A DNA stretch of 64,000 nucleotides from Blastocystis hominis (taxonomy: Eukaryota > Sar > Bigyra > Opalinata > Blastocystidae): NCBI RefSeq assembly GCF_000151665.1, contig NW_013171816.1:1802586-1866585 (forward strand). The letters run 5' to 3'. The position numbers were made by a program, and so were the translations under genes. How positions within the stretch are numbered: position 1 is the stretch's first letter; the number at the start of each line of letters is the position of its first letter. Of this stretch, positions 11,494 through 23,459 are shown piece by piece. Below the pieces are notes generated by a model, which saw only the letters and a list, made by a program, of their open reading frames with translations, searched no databases and had not been told where the DNA came from.

Positions 11494-13251
11494 TATCGAA
11501 TAATGCCTGCCGCTACGAGCAGCTGGAAGCCCTTATTAATCCGGGGATCCTCCAGCACGCGCGACCCCTTCGGATTCTCGCTCAACTCCTTCAACGCCTG
11601 CTGCATGGTGGCATCGTTCACCAGCGCCTGGATCTCAGGATCCTGCATATTCCGCTTCTGCTGCTCCTCGTCCACCGGCTTCGTCTGCATCTACCCCTCA
11701 CACCCGCCTCTCTGCCCTACCTCGGCGATCTTCTGCTGCGTCTTCCGCAGTCCGTCCTGGCATCCCGCGTCCTCAGGATTCAGCTCCAGCCCGCGCTCGA
11801 AGCTCTGCAAGCACCGATGGTACTTCTTCAGCGCCATCTCGATCAGTCCGCGGCGATGGTACGCCTTCACATACGTCGGGTCCAGCTCCAGCGCCTTCTG
11901 GATGTCGTCCAGCGCGCGCCCGTAGTCCATCAGCTTGCTCAGCGCCGTCGCGCGGTTGCAGTAGAACGACGGGTTCGTCGGGTCGCGCCGGATCGCCTCG
12001 TCGTACTCGCGGATCGCCGCGGGGAAGTCGCTCTGCATGAACAGCGCGTTGCCCCGCTCCTTCGCCTTCAGCGCCTAGAGTGGAGCAAAAACCGCGGGAA
12101 TACCTCTTCGGGGTTGAGATAGGCGCGCTTTTTGGCCTCCTCGATGAGCCGGTCGCACTGGCGGATCTTGTCCTCCACACCTTTGAGCGGGCTTTCCGTG
12201 CGCGACGACAGGAACGCCTCCTTGGCGGCCTCGTAGTTCTCTCGCTTCATCTCGGCATTTCCGATGCGGATGTAGGTGCGCGCGACGTCTTCGTACTTGG
12301 CGTGGACGGACCGCGCGATGTCCACGGTCTCGTTACAGTACGCCACGCATTCCTCCAGCTTCCCCTGCTCCAGCAGCACCGCCGAAACATTGTTCCGCAC
12401 CGTGACGTTCTGCGGGTCCACCTCTAGCGCGGCGTTGTACTTCGCCAGCGCGCCCTCGAAGTCCTTCTTCTTGTACAGCGCGTTGCCCTCCTCCTTCAGC
12501 GCCTGGATCTTCTTCTCCTCCTCCGACAGCTCGGGAGCCGGCGGCTCCGCAGGCTGAGCAGGCTGAGCGGGCTGCGCAGGCTTGGGAGAAGCAGGCTGAG
12601 CGGTCGGAGGAGCGGTCGGCTGAGCGGCTTGGGCGAAGGAAGAGGCGAATTTGGGGTCGATTTGGGCGAGACGCGCGTAGAGAATGGCGGTGTAGCGAGG
12701 ATCTTTGGTGATGGACTCTTTGACCGAGGCGTCCGTCTCGGCTTTGCGGAGAAGCTCCATGAATTCCGCGTCTTGGCGCAGATAGGCGAGAGACGGGGTC
12801 GAATTGACGATGTCGATATCCGGGACGCGGAAGATGTTGGCGAAGCTGGCGGCCGTTTCTTTCGCCTTTTCTACCTCGGCCAGACCGCGCTGGAGCATGG
12901 GATCATTTCCGCACTTTGCCATGCCTAGTTGTTACGAGTCGAACGAAAAAGGCGAGTACCTTCTTTGTATGTGCTAGCCGCCTCTTCTAGTTCCATTCTG
13001 GCTTGCTCGGCTGCTCCCTTTCGGCAATATCCCTTCGCCCAAGTGGGGTTCAGCGCAATGCACTTCACGCCATCGTCGTACGCCTCGTCCACCTTGCCTG
13101 CGGCCAGATAGGCAGCGGAGCGGTTACTATACAAAATGTGATTGTTTTCATCGAGCTTGATTCCGTTGGAGTAGCACTCCACGGCCTTATCATACTGACG
13201 AGATTTCATGAACTCGTTTCCTTTCGCTTTCCAGGAATCCACGGTTTCCAT
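11494..13251 (-). CDS. STI1: STI1/HOP, HSP70-HSP90 organising co-chaperone
   Basis: Domain order is TPR1 (WKAKGNEFMKSRQYDKAVEC), DP1 (NDPMLQRGLAEVEKAK), a proline/alanine/glutamine linker, TPR2A (ALKEEGNALYKKKDFEGALA), TPR2B (AIREYDEAIRRDPTNPSFY) and DP2 (MQDPEIQALVNDATMQQAL). It ends AGIIR, the usual STI1 end. Introns of about 30 nt lie near 12925-12960, 12072-12100 (with CCCGCGG inside) and 11689-11718. No stop codon is encoded after AGIIR: the next codon is TAC, and TGTTTGTT follows 9 nt after its TA (minus strand, 11477-11484). Cleavage there plus poly(A) would create TAA. Without that the frame reads on into the downstream gene. Confidence 0.88.
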
Positions 13252-13350
13252 TCCCTAGAGCTCAATGCCGCCGCGCAGCGCCCACTTCTTTCTGTCGAAC
13301 TAAAAAATGGAAAACAGCAAAATAGAACAAAGCTTCTAGAACAAACAACG

Positions 13351-15320
13351 CTACGGCTTGAACTGATACTTGAAGTGGCTCGACGCAAGGAACTCGTGCT
13401 TCTGGTACGTGCAGTGCAAGTGCTCGTCCACGTCCTCCCCGATCGCCGGCGAGATGCCCGACAAGATGCCCAGGAACTGTCCGTCGGCGCTGGCCTGGCA
13501 ATACTCCCAGTCCCGCTTGTCCTTGCGCTCCGGCTCGACCGTCTCGATCAACTGCCCGGCATAGACGACTTCTGCGCCGATGTCGACGATCTGATCCTTC
13601 CATCGAATTCGCTGCGACTGCTTCAGGAACGCGCCCTTCGGGTTGATGCCGTGCTACGTCCCACCTCCATCCCATTCCTACCGGCTTCGTGCCATCGCCC
13701 TTCTCGTTCAGCAGGGGCGGGGCGATCATTAAGTTCATCGCCGTGATCTCCGCCTGCAGCCGCGCGCTCGCGTTCACCGCCATATTCACCGTCGTCACGT
13801 TGCCCTCGCGCAGCGACAGCGGCCGCGCGGTCAGCGGCGCGCTCTCCGCCGCCATCGGTCCCTCGTACCGCAGCACTTCCCGCGGTTCCGTCGTGTTCAG
13901 CGGGAGTTTCACGCGGAACGTCTTGACCGGGCCGTCGTCCTTGACCAGCTCGCACACGCCGTTGATCGGCGTGAAGGTGTAGGCGGCATTGCGGATGATG
14001 AGCGGGATGGCGGTGAGGTCGCCGGCGATGCCGAAGGGTCGCACCGCGATGGTTCCCTCCAGCAGCACCTTCGCGATTCCCTCGGGAGTCTGTCTATGCA
14101 TCACGGCCTCCGCCCTCCCTCACAAGGCTTTCACCGTTTCTTCCACGGTTCCACTCACCTGCACCACGTTCAGTTCCTCCGCCTCCGCTTCCTCGCCCAC
14201 CGCTTCCTTTCCCGCGGGAGCCGTGGGAGCCGCGGGCACCGCAGCGACGTTCGCGTCGGCGGTCTTCACCTCGCTGCCCGTGTCCACGTTGACGGCTCTG
14301 CCGCCCGCGTTGGGCGCCGGCACGCCCACGGCGATGGGTTCCGCCGCGCCGACGGCGAGTTCCACGTCCTCCTCCTCCTTCTCCTCCGCCGCGCCGGCCG
14401 CGTCCTCCGCCTCCGCCTCCTTCTCCCGGCCCTCCGCGTCCAGCCCCAGCGGCCTGCACACCGCCGCCGACGCGGGCAGCAGCGGCTCGGCGCGGAACGC
14501 GGCGAAGTCCTGCGGCGTGAGCGTCGCGCCGAGCGCCGATTCCACCGCGGTGAGACGCTGCATGGCCGGACCCGCCTCGAAGGACTCGTCGACGATCAGC
14601 TCCGCCATCGGCGTCACGGCGGTCGCGGGGACCAGGTGGTTCGGCAGCTCCGTGCTAGGGTTCAAACCGCGGGGAGGACGCACGTCACGTCGAAGAATTC
14701 GTCGTACGGCTCCTTCTTCTGGTCCTGCTTCGCGATGCGCTTGATTTCCGCGGGGAGACGGCAGTCCATCTAGATGGGAGGACAACCGCGGGGAGACCTG
14801 CAGAACGGCGTCCCAGGCGTCGAGACGGTAGTCCTGGAGCTCGTGGGAGATCTCGCGCTCATGATTGATGTCGTTGATGTCGTAGAGAGTGTTGTCGGTG
14901 GTGTACTCGCTGAAGAGAGGGTCGTTGGCCAGGCGAATCTGTCGAAGAGGCGTGTCCAGCACGGAGAGACCTTCCATGCCGTTGATGCAGCGACGGAAGG
15001 CGTAGTAGAACACAATCTTGTTCATCTCCACCAGTTTATACTCGGGATTGCCCTTCATGACTTGGTAAATGACCTCGCGCACCTTGCTCAGAACATCCAT
15101 CGCAAGGAACGGCGAGTGGTGGTCCAGATCCACGACCACAATGTAGAAATCGTTAATCAGCTGATACAGCAAACGATACGCACCAACCACCATGGGAATG
15201 GGCTGGGCGATGGGGAACACGTCCTCGATCTGCTTTCCTCTATCCCTCACCGCTCCCACCATTCATTTACCCCAAGACACTACGATTGGCACTGCGGCAA
15301 GATATACGGATATCCTCCAT
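13351..15320 (-). CDS. Medium-adaptin-like protein (possible TSET TCUP-type subunit)
   Basis: ATG at 15320 opens MEDIRISCRSANRSVLG; a 31-nt intron leads to a longin-like N-terminal region (MVVGAYRLLYQLINDFYIVV, LSKVREVIYQVMKGNPEY). Further 25-28 nt introns at about 14770-14797 and 14648-14672 contain CCCCGCGG. An acidic alanine-rich linker follows, then a beta-rich C-terminal half (LLEGTIAVRPFGIAGDL, YAGQLIETVEPERKDK). The layout, a longin-like head, linker and beta-rich tail, resembles adaptor medium chains and the TSET subunit TCUP, which acts in membrane traffic. I do not see an unmistakable mu-homology signature, so the family is uncertain. The TAG at 13351 is followed 3 nt later by TGTTTGTT. 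Confidence 0.4.
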
Positions 15321-15584
15321 GGTATCGGAGAAGGATCGCAGCAGAGATGAAATACGGTGGTATCTACACGCATAAGCCTGCATCTGCACACAATCGCCTA
15401 CGAGACAAGAGAGCTCTTCACGATGCACCCAATCTCTCCTCTAAGCGAAACAATGCAGATAGCAATCACACCCATAGTTGAAATCTAGAATTTGAAGTAA
15501 GTCACATTCAATCTCATGGATCGGGTTTTTATCATTCCCATTCACCCTTGTTTTCGCCTCCGTGTTGCTGATAAAACAAACAAT

Positions 15585-16695
15585 TCAATAGGGAAGCGAA
15601 TAATCCGCATCATTATAAGGAATCGGAGTGTCGTTCGAAGCGTTCTGGTGCATCGGCGGGTAGTTCTGAGGAACAGGCGCATATCCCGGCGGATAGTTCT
15701 GCTGCTGTGGCGGATAGCCCTGTGGCGGATAGCCCTGCATCGGATAGGGCGGATAGCCCTGTGCGGGATAGCCTTGCGGCGGATAACCCTGATATCGCTG
15801 CATCGGAACAGCGTACGTTTTCTCTCTGTAATCGTAGTCTCGGCGGTGCGGCTTCGTCCGGCCACGGCTGTGACTGCGGCTTCGACTGCGCCCGTGGGCG
15901 TGGCCGCGACTGCGCCCGGCAGAGCGAGATCGCGATCGTGATCGGCTTCGACTGCGACTTCGCGTGCGACTGCGGTTCCGATCGCGGTAATTCTCACTAG
16001 CGATGAGAAAGGGAAAAAAGAAGAGGCGTACAGACGCCTTGGCTTGAATCGCTCATCGGGCGCGGCTAAAGCGACTTTGCTGATTGTGAGGGTGAAACCC
16101 TCCTCTTCGCGTGTCGCGGGCTCCAGAATTTTGTCGTAATCTTCTTTCTTCGCGAACGTGACGAAGCCAAATCCGCGGGAGTTTTGTGTTCCTTTCTCAA
16201 AACAGACAAACGCCTCCTCGATTTCTCCCTACATGTTACGCAACTCTCCTTTAAAAAAAGCAAGTACGAATTGCTTAAAGTAGTTTTCGAGATCCGCGTT
16301 CTTCCATTCTTTCGGAATGCCGTTTACGTGGATTTTGCGTTTTTCTTTTGCGAATTTCTCGTCGACCACCGCTTTCGGGTCGGGGTCGCGCGATTTCGGA
16401 GCATTTTGGGGGGCATATTGGTACTTTAGCTTTGCTGGCTTTCCCTACAGTGGAAGGGGAGTGTTGTTAGAGAAACCTCGAATGAAACACCCGCTTCAAA
16501 TGCCTTGAGAGACGAGACTGGATTGTCAAAGACTACAAAGCCAAATCCTCGCGGCTGATTTGAACTCTGGTCTCGGGCCAACCGGCTGTCTTTGATATTT
16601 CCGAAAGGTTCAAAGGCCTTCCGAAATGCCTCGTCGGTAAGTGTATAGCCTAGGTTAAATGCAAATATCTTCAAAAATCTATCATCGTTTTCCAC
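15585..16695 (-). CDS. RNA-binding protein with two RRMs, RS tail and PQGY repeats
   Basis: RRM1 has RNP2 LKIFAFNLG and RNP1 RGFGFVVF. RRM2 has KIHVNGIP and RGFGFVTF. They are followed by an arginine/serine-rich segment (RNRTRSRSRSRSRSR) and a C-terminal set of GYPPQGYP-type repeats. Introns lie near 16447-16490 and 16210-16265. The arrangement is that of SR-like splicing or mRNA-binding factors. The stop TGA is overlapped by the 3'-end signal: TGTTTGTT begins 2 nt after it, so the mRNA could end inside the codon and still terminate. Confidence 0.8.
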
Positions 16696-17007
16696 TCTAT
16701 GCAGGAAATTCTTGAATAACCCAATATCAGACTTATACCTAAAATTGGATCAAATAATGGAAAAATCACGTTTCTATTATCATGTTGATCAACTCCTCCT
16801 TTGACATGAAGTCCAACATATAAGAAATCGAATCGACCGAAATTTGGGTTCCATCACTGAAAACATAATTGACATTAAGAAAATCTCACAGGTCCACTGT
16901 GTTTTCCGATTTTGTTTCACTCATGGTACAAATACTGATGACCTTTTCGTTTCTGGAATTGCGGTTATTTTCGACTTTTTTGGCTAGTGCGTCTATTTTC
17001 ATCTCTC

Positions 17008-18156
17008 ATGTTCACTCGCTTTTTCCTGCTTCTTCTCTGCTCCATTTCCGTTCTTTCCTACTCTGCAGATGAACCTTATGAGTATGACGAGGAGGATCCG
17101 CTGAGTATCGGGGGAGGAACGCAGCAAACCTGCGACGCTTGCAGAACGGTTATGGACCAATTACTGCAAGAATGGCACACGATTGACAACGACTCCTTTT
17201 TGAACGCGATTAACGAAGCGGGATTGAAAAAGGAATACGTCCCCGTTGTTCCGGAGGAAGAAGTAGCTTTTGTTATGAACCTTTGTTTATCATTGTAGGA
17301 GGAACGAAAGGAGTTTGAAGCGATGGTTGTAAGAAGGTATGTTTCACACGATTCGATTTGATTTGATGTGATTTGATTTGATGTGATTCGATTTCACTCA
17401 TGGGTAGATTTGCAAAACGTTGCAAAAATGTGGATATCTGGATTCGGTAGGGTTGGTACAGATGGATAATGTCTAGCTACAAGCCCAGTATTCGCAAGGC
17501 GTGCGATGAAATCGTCAAAACCTCAGGCACGGAGATCGCTCATATCTTGGTCGACAAGAACAATGAAGTCGATACCGACATTATGAATTGTTTCTCTGCT
17601 TTTTCCATTCTTTCATTTTGTCAGACCTCACGCGTGTTGTTTGCATGGGACTGAATCGTCTCTGTACCATTCGCTATCTCAATCTGGACGCTCGTTCCGT
17701 CAATTCTCGCTGCGAAAACTGTGTCAACATCGCTCGTCTCTTCGAATTCCAAACGCGTCGTGCCTCGCGCAAGTACATCGCTCGCGGCATGTTCTTCGAC
17801 TCGATGCTGGAATCCACCTGCGAGCGCATTCCTTTTTATTATTCGCGTTTTTGTTCGTTGAATGCAATTCACAGCTAGACCCCAGCAAGATCGGTACATT
17901 GTGCGAGGAGTTGGTGTCGGATTATGACGATCAAATTATCGGCGTGCTGCAAAAATTCGCAGACGGATCGAAGGAAAACGTGGAGAAGAGTCTTTGCGTG
18001 GACATCGCGCATGCATGTTCGAAGAAGGAGTATAAGCGAGTAAGGGAGTGGCGAGGATTGCGAGTGCAGATTCAGAATTACAGCTATCGTCACGCGATAG
18101 AGGATTTCCAGGAGCAGCAGGATATAAAGACGATGGAGATGAACGAAGAGCTTTAG
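17008..18156 (+). CDS. Saposin/Canopy-like ER lumen protein, multi-exon
   Basis: ATG at 17008 opens a clear signal peptide (FTRFFLLLLCSISVLS). The first domain has CDACRTVMDQLLQEW and ends KACDEIVKTSGTEI. A second has RCENCVNIARLFEF and LDPSKIGTLCEELVSDYDD...CVDIAHACSKKEY. The cysteine spacing and C-x2-C starts resemble Canopy/saposin B-type folds, here perhaps doubled. Introns were resolved near 17270-17297 (27 nt), a longer one at about 17337-17407 filled with GATTTGATTT-type repeats, 17452-17480, 17591-17626 and 17849-17876. Such proteins assist folding or traffic of cell-surface proteins. The exact family is uncertain. Confidence 0.55.
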
Positions 18157-18298
18157 GGGTTTGCTGAGAACATTCTGTTTTTGAAAAGATTTTTGTCTAT
18201 TTTTTGTTTGCAGTTTGTTGGAAACGTGCAACGAATGGGGGAAGAGAGAGAACAGGAAGGGTGATGCAGAAAACACAATTTTTGAATTTCAAATTGAT

Positions 18299-21188
18299 AT
18301 GGAGAAGAACACGGTGAAAACAGAATTACTTCTCAAAGATGTGGAGGTGAATATTACGTCGGTAGCTAGCTTCCGCAACTTTGTCTATGTATCTGGCCGG
18401 GGAGATAAACTCCTTGTGTACACAATTCGAAAAGGTGTCTTCTGGACGGATCCGCTCATGTTTGTAGAGAATGGAGAAACAAAGGTTTCTGAACCCAGAA
18501 TCCACGAGAACTATTTTGGATGTCGGTCTGCGGCAGAAGAGATGCTTGTCGACACAGTGCATCAACTTCTCTTGTGCAGGACCTCCGAAGGTGTTTATGT
18601 AGGTTTCGTTGTGCATCTTATATCCTCAGTGCATCGATGTGAATGATATGAACACAAAGATACTACTCCCCGATACGAAAAACAGTCTTTGTATGGCTCT
18701 GAAGCTCGACTGCTCCAAACTCTGCATTGGCGTCACGAAGAAAACGCTCATCTTCTCCTTCAGCCCAGTTTCCAACTCGTTCCGCTTCACCAGCTACATT
18801 CCCTCAAAAGGTTTTCTTTTCGCCCACTCGCGCTATTTCGATAGAAACGCCTCGCTGCATGGGCTGGCTGGACTCCTCCCTCTTCGTCGGCTGCCGTATC
18901 GCGTACTACATCCAAGATGTGGAGACATGCGCCATCACCAAATCCGTTCTCACCAAATGCGTGAAATCCAAAACCTGCATGCTCTCCATCTCGCTCACCG
19001 CGCATCCTCAAGTCCTCCTCCTCGACAGCGACAACACCATCCGCATCCTCGACAAGCAAGGCATGCCTCTTTTCCCGGTAGTTCCCCGCGGTTTTTCTCC
19101 CCGCTAGGAAGACTCGCTTCTCCGCATCACCACGCAGCCCACGCAGCTCCTCGCTCTGTTTCCGTACTGCTTCGTGCTGGTGAGCAACTACCTCTACGTG
19201 TACAATCTCGTCGATCTGCGGCGCATTCAGCGCATTCCGCTGCAAGGCCGCTTCGCTATCGTCCCCAACGACGACTTCGCCGCCTCGCCTTTCCTCTTCT
19301 ACTCCTCGCACAACGTCTACCAGCTCGGTTTGCTCGCTCCCGAAGACCAGATCCAATTCCTCACGCAGCAAAACCCGCCTCTCTACGACCAGGCGCTCTC
19401 CGTCGCCATCAACCACGATCTCGACAGCGACGTCGTCCACCAGCTCCACTTCGATGCCGCGCTTTTCTTCTTCGCCCAGAGCCGCTTCGACGAGGCCATC
19501 CAGCACTTCCAGGACAGCTGCTGCTCCGTCGAGGACGTTCTCTTTCTCTACAAGGACCTCCAGTTCTCCCCGCCCCCCGCCTCCACGCGCGCCATCGCGG
19601 TTCCTCTCATGTCCGTCGCTGCGCGACGACACGCCTACGAGGCGCTCGTGCGGTATCTCCGGCACGTCCGCGAGGCCATGCCCGCCTCCAACGAAACGCT
19701 CACGCGCGTGGACACGGCGCTGGTGTTCGCGCTGATCGCGCTGCAGGCGGCGGACGAGCTGAAAGCCTTCCTGCTGGGCGCGAACTACTGCGACGTAGCG
19801 CTGATCGAGGAGCGGCTGGTGCAGTCCATCAAGACCGCGATGACCGAGAAGTCGCGGCTGGTCTTCACGTTCACGCTGCTCTACCTCTTCGAGGGCAAGC
19901 AGCAGTTCAAACGCGTTGGCGTTGGCGCTCCGCTCCACGTCTAGGCCGTCGAGGTCGTGCTCTTCCAGATGCAGCAGTACCGCGAGGCGTCGCCCGAGCG
20001 CTCGCAGCTGCTGCGCATCCTCACGCACGTGCTGTTCGGACTCGAGGCCATCGACGAGGACCTCGTCTTCAAGTGCAGCGAGAAGATCTACGAGGAGGAC
20101 CCCGCGCTCGTGCTTCGCTGCTTCGTCGATGACAAGGGCGTCATCGGCCATCTCAACATTTACCACACCGCGCAGCATCTGCGCGCGCTCACGCGGCGCG
20201 AGCCCTCCGCTTACCGGCGAAACGCGCTCCCCATTCAGTATCTACGCGTTGTGACGCCGCACATCCCCGCGGGAACCGGGGCGCTGCGGCTCCCCGAGGA
20301 TCACAATCTCGCGCAGATTCTGGCGCTGCTGTACATCGAAACTATCAACGAGGCCGAAGAAGTTTGCCGCCAAAACGAAGGTCCGCGGGAACACAAACAG
20401 GAGGAGGAGGAACACGAAGAAGTTTCCCGCCCGATTCAAAACGAAGAAGTTTCCCGCCAAAACATCGCCGATCCCGCGGTTATCGCGCAGTACACCGCGG
20501 AACTCCGCGCGCTGCTTCGCCGAAACGCCTCCTACGACCCAGCGAAACTCCTCGATGCGCTCCCCGCGGGGAAGATGCTGGAAGAGCGGTGCATCGTGTT
20601 GTCGCGGTTACACGAACACGAGCAGGCGCTAACAATCCTGTTATACTCGCTGCGAAACGTGGAAACCGCGTTCCGGTACTGCGCGGAGGTCTGCGAATTG
20701 CCGGATTCCCGCGATTATCGCGTGTATCACGCGCTGGTGCACGTGTAGGCGAGGGAAGAAGCGTGGAGCGTAGAATGCTGCATCCCCCCGCGGGAAGCGA
20801 CGTCGATTACAAGGACGAAGTTTTCGCGGTTCTGGACCGATTCCACGATCATCTGGATGCGGAGTTTGTGCTGGATGAGTTCCCCGAGGACACGCCGTTT
20901 CAGCTGCTGTACCCGTTTACGGTGCAGGCAGTGAACGCCTCGACGGAGAGCATGTACAACACGCGCATGAAATTCAATCTGACCATGTCGGACTACGCGG
21001 AGGCAGGCGAGAGAGGAAGGGATGAGGCGTAGAACCAGCATATCGTGGCAGTGTCCAGAATGAAGGGAACGCAGATCGACGAGAACACATTGTGTGCGAA
21101 GTGCGGGAAACCGCTGGGGACGGCCGCCATGGTGAAGGTGAACGATTCGGAGATCTATCACTATACGTGTTGCGATATCGAAGGGTAG
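18299..21188 (+). CDS. VPS39/TGFBRAP1-family HOPS or CORVET tether subunit
   Basis: The N-terminal half is a beta-propeller of CNH type (SFRNFVYVSGRGDKLLVY; FVLVSNYLYVYNLVDLRR). The middle is alpha-solenoid (HLNIYHTAQHLRALTRR; LRLPEDHNLAQILALLYIE). The C-terminus is the family zinc-binding end: TQIDENTLCAKCGKPLG...YHYTCC. This order is that of VPS39 and its CORVET counterpart VPS3/TGFBRAP1, which tether endosomes and vacuoles through Rab GTPases. I used the ATG at 18299 because it opens the CNH domain; ATGs further up are possible. Introns include 19077-19107 (GTAGTTCCCCGCGG...CTAG), one near 19915-19945, and some near 20745-20800 and 21008-21050. A long arginine-rich frame over the same DNA is only a GC-rich shadow. 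Confidence 0.75.
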
Positions 21189-21351
21189 GAGAGAGAGAGA
21201 GGAAATGGGCTGATGCACAGAGATTGTATACTACTAAAGAACAAGCAAAACGGAATGGTGGAGAAGGTCCATTTGTCAGAGAATATGATTTAATTGGAGA
21301 GTTTGTTGGAAATAAACAAATGCAATGTACTTTTACAAACCAACAGCTTAT

Positions 21352-21708
21352 TTATAAACTAGAAAAGATTAGAGAAATGATCAATACCCTACTTCCCTTC
21401 AATTTGTTCTTCTCGCGCTCAACACTTTCCTTCGCTTCCTTAAGCTGCTGTACCTTCTGGAACATCGGGGACTGTTTCAAGATATCAGGGAGAACGACGT
21501 ATCGCACACGGCTACCACGGATGTAGACGTTCTCCAGCTTCGACAGCTTTCCATCTCGCGCTCGCATCGTCACGTTCGTTAATTGGCAGTTCATGTTATC
21601 CTCGGCTCTCACCAAGTGTCCTCGGTACTTCTCGCCATTTGTGAGTTCTACGATCACTGTATTTCCCTCTCCTTCATGCAGCAGTTTGATAGGCACACTC
21701 GAAGCCAT
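21352..21708 (-). CDS. SNRPD3: Small nuclear ribonucleoprotein SmD3
   Basis: Sm1 motif: VPIKLLHEGEGNTVIVELTN and YRGHLVRAEDNMNCQL. Sm2 motif: VYIRGSRVRYVVLPDIL. The NVYIRGS..R form is typical of SmD3. This core spliceosomal Sm protein forms the heptamer ring on U1, U2, U4 and U5 RNAs, consistent with the intron-rich genes around it. The last residues are uncertain because GTATTG...TTCTAG near 21359-21387 could be a terminal intron. Confidence 0.88.
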   Translation of the reverse strand: MASSVPIKLLHEGEGNTVIVELTNGEKYRGHLVRAEDNMNCQLTNVTMRARDGKLSKLENVYIRGSRVRYVVLPDILKQSPMFQKVQQLKEAKESVEREKNKLKGSRVLIISLIFSSL

Positions 21709-21826
21709 GTTAATCGAAATCTACGAACGATTCCCAACTTGAAAAAGACAAAAATAGGGCCGATTTTTCGTTTCTCAGCCAAATAGCATTGTTTCAACAA
21801 ATAGGGTTAAAATACTAATGGGACAA

Positions 21827-23439
21827 TTAGGATGCAAACTGTTCGTTGGATACACTCTCTGCAGACATCCAGTGGACATGAGGTCTAGTTTGTTCTTCGG
21901 AGACGATTATCGTGTCCGATTTGGTCGTATCGGCTCCAGACACGGACGTATGAAGTACAACTGTCCGTGTGGCTGGAAACAAGAGATGGGAGGGAATCCA
22001 GCTAAGACGAAAGGAGGAAAAGATGAGAAAAGCGACCAAGTAGGCGCATGCGATATCCACTACAGTTTTTTTTACACCTGCAAAACACTACCTGAATAGT
22101 GCTTTCTAGCTGCGATGCAGAAAATGGAAAACAGGATGAGCGTTGTTACGGTAAACACTCTCCACAGTTTTATTACTTGCGGTTTGCTTGCTTTCCAGAG
22201 CTCCTCCGAAAGCAACATGACGATCACTAGAAAACCTGTGTGTCCGCTAAAAATCAGATCGCCGCAGTTCAGAGCGTGGCCGAACATGGTGCCTTGGTTG
22301 ATAAAGATGTTTTTGATTGACTTGGGAGCGTAATTGGGGGAACCAGGTCGGCAGTGAGGCGCAGGACCTGGAAGAAGGGTCCACCATCCCATAAATCCCT
22401 GAAATCGATTCCAAGTAAAAGAAATAATGTACCTTGCAGAGAATCATGATGCTCGAGATCCTTCCAAAGTCTGCCCACATTTTGTTTCGCACAGCAGGGT
22501 GTAGAAACAGACTTCGCAGCACGCAGATCATGATATATCCCACCAGAATACAATCGGAAGTCTCCGCATATTGAAGCGGGATTTCAGGGATGAGAAAAAA
22601 GCCGATATCGAACAGGGGAGGACCTTTCTTGTGTAGATAGTGAGTGAGATTGTTCATAGAGGATGTGACGATCCCACAGAAGAATAGAGTGATAAGGTTA
22701 CAGGACATATAGAACAGAGATGGCTCCATCTTCCTTCGAAATAGGTTGGTTAGGAATAGAAATGCTACAAAGCATGTGATAAAGACAGCGTAGCAAAATA
22801 AGAACCAAAGCCCTGAAGATTCGCCTGGTTGACAACAAGAGCGACCAACCCTACGTGGATCCCAGAAAACGATGCTGAAGAAGGATACCCAGAGAAAGAT
22901 AAGGATGTAGTTCATGGACTACGCCTCAATACCGATTGACAATCATCACGATCACAACGGGTACCCAGGGTGCGGAGCGCTTGATTTCCTGAATATCGAA
23001 GTGTCCGCAGTAGGTTAGGGATTCTGGATGAGGTGGGGTTACAGGATAAACTACCCATCACACACGCTCCCAAGGATTACACGACCACCGAATCGATGGA
23101 ATGACGCGATATGATCCCAAGGCTCTAGAAATGAGCGAACCTCAGAGAGTGCACAAAATGGTCAGAATGCTTGCAGTGGGGAGTCCGAGTCGCAAAATCC
23201 ATTGCACCGAAGTGAATTGAATTGACTAAGGAAGAGAAAACAAGCGGTCCAAACATAGTTGTAGCAGTAGGATAGAATGGCAATAAACAGTGCGATCCAC
23301 GAGTATTTAACGACTCCCTTCGTCGATTTGCTTTGTGTTGCACAACTCATCGAATGGAATTGACCAAGGGTGATCACGGATCCATTTGACAAGGCGAAGC
23401 ATCGTGTTTCCAAATATCCCCTCTTTCTTCTTCTGCCAT
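21827..23439 (-). CDS. Sphingomyelin-synthase-like / PAP2_C membrane enzyme
   Basis: The protein is polytopic. The catalytic triad segments of the PAP2_C family are present: CGDLIFSGHT and, across a 32-nt intron at 22060-22091, HYSVDIACAYLVAF. The luminal loop PLFDIGFFLIPEIP also fits. I placed the start at 23439 (MAEEERGDIWKH) because stepwise removal of short GT...AG introns near 23380, 23255, 23115 and 23065 keeps an open frame with hydrophobic helices; the first exons are less certain than the last three. Family members move a phosphocholine or phosphoethanolamine head group onto ceramide in Golgi or plasma membrane; substrate cannot be read from sequence. The start lies only a few bases past the TGTTTGTT end signal of the acetyl-CoA synthetase gene. 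Confidence 0.7.
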
Positions 23440-23459
23440 TTATCAACAAACACCGCAAA

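Noticed and set aside
12080-16500. In-frame TAG codons as evidence of a changed genetic code
   Set aside because: They are the ends of GT...TAG mini-introns; removal restores conserved protein sequence, and TAG, TAA and TGA also serve as stops.
18609-20178. Long arginine-rich frame on the plus strand and a 463-codon frame on the minus strand
   Set aside because: Both overlap the VPS39-like exons. They are GC-rich frame shadows with no domain, while the VPS39 frame shows conserved segments and a zinc-binding end.
21818-22099. Plus-strand frame with cysteine pairs near 21.8-22.1 kb
   Set aside because: It lies opposite the last exon of the PAP2_C gene, whose spliced HYSVD motif is convincing.
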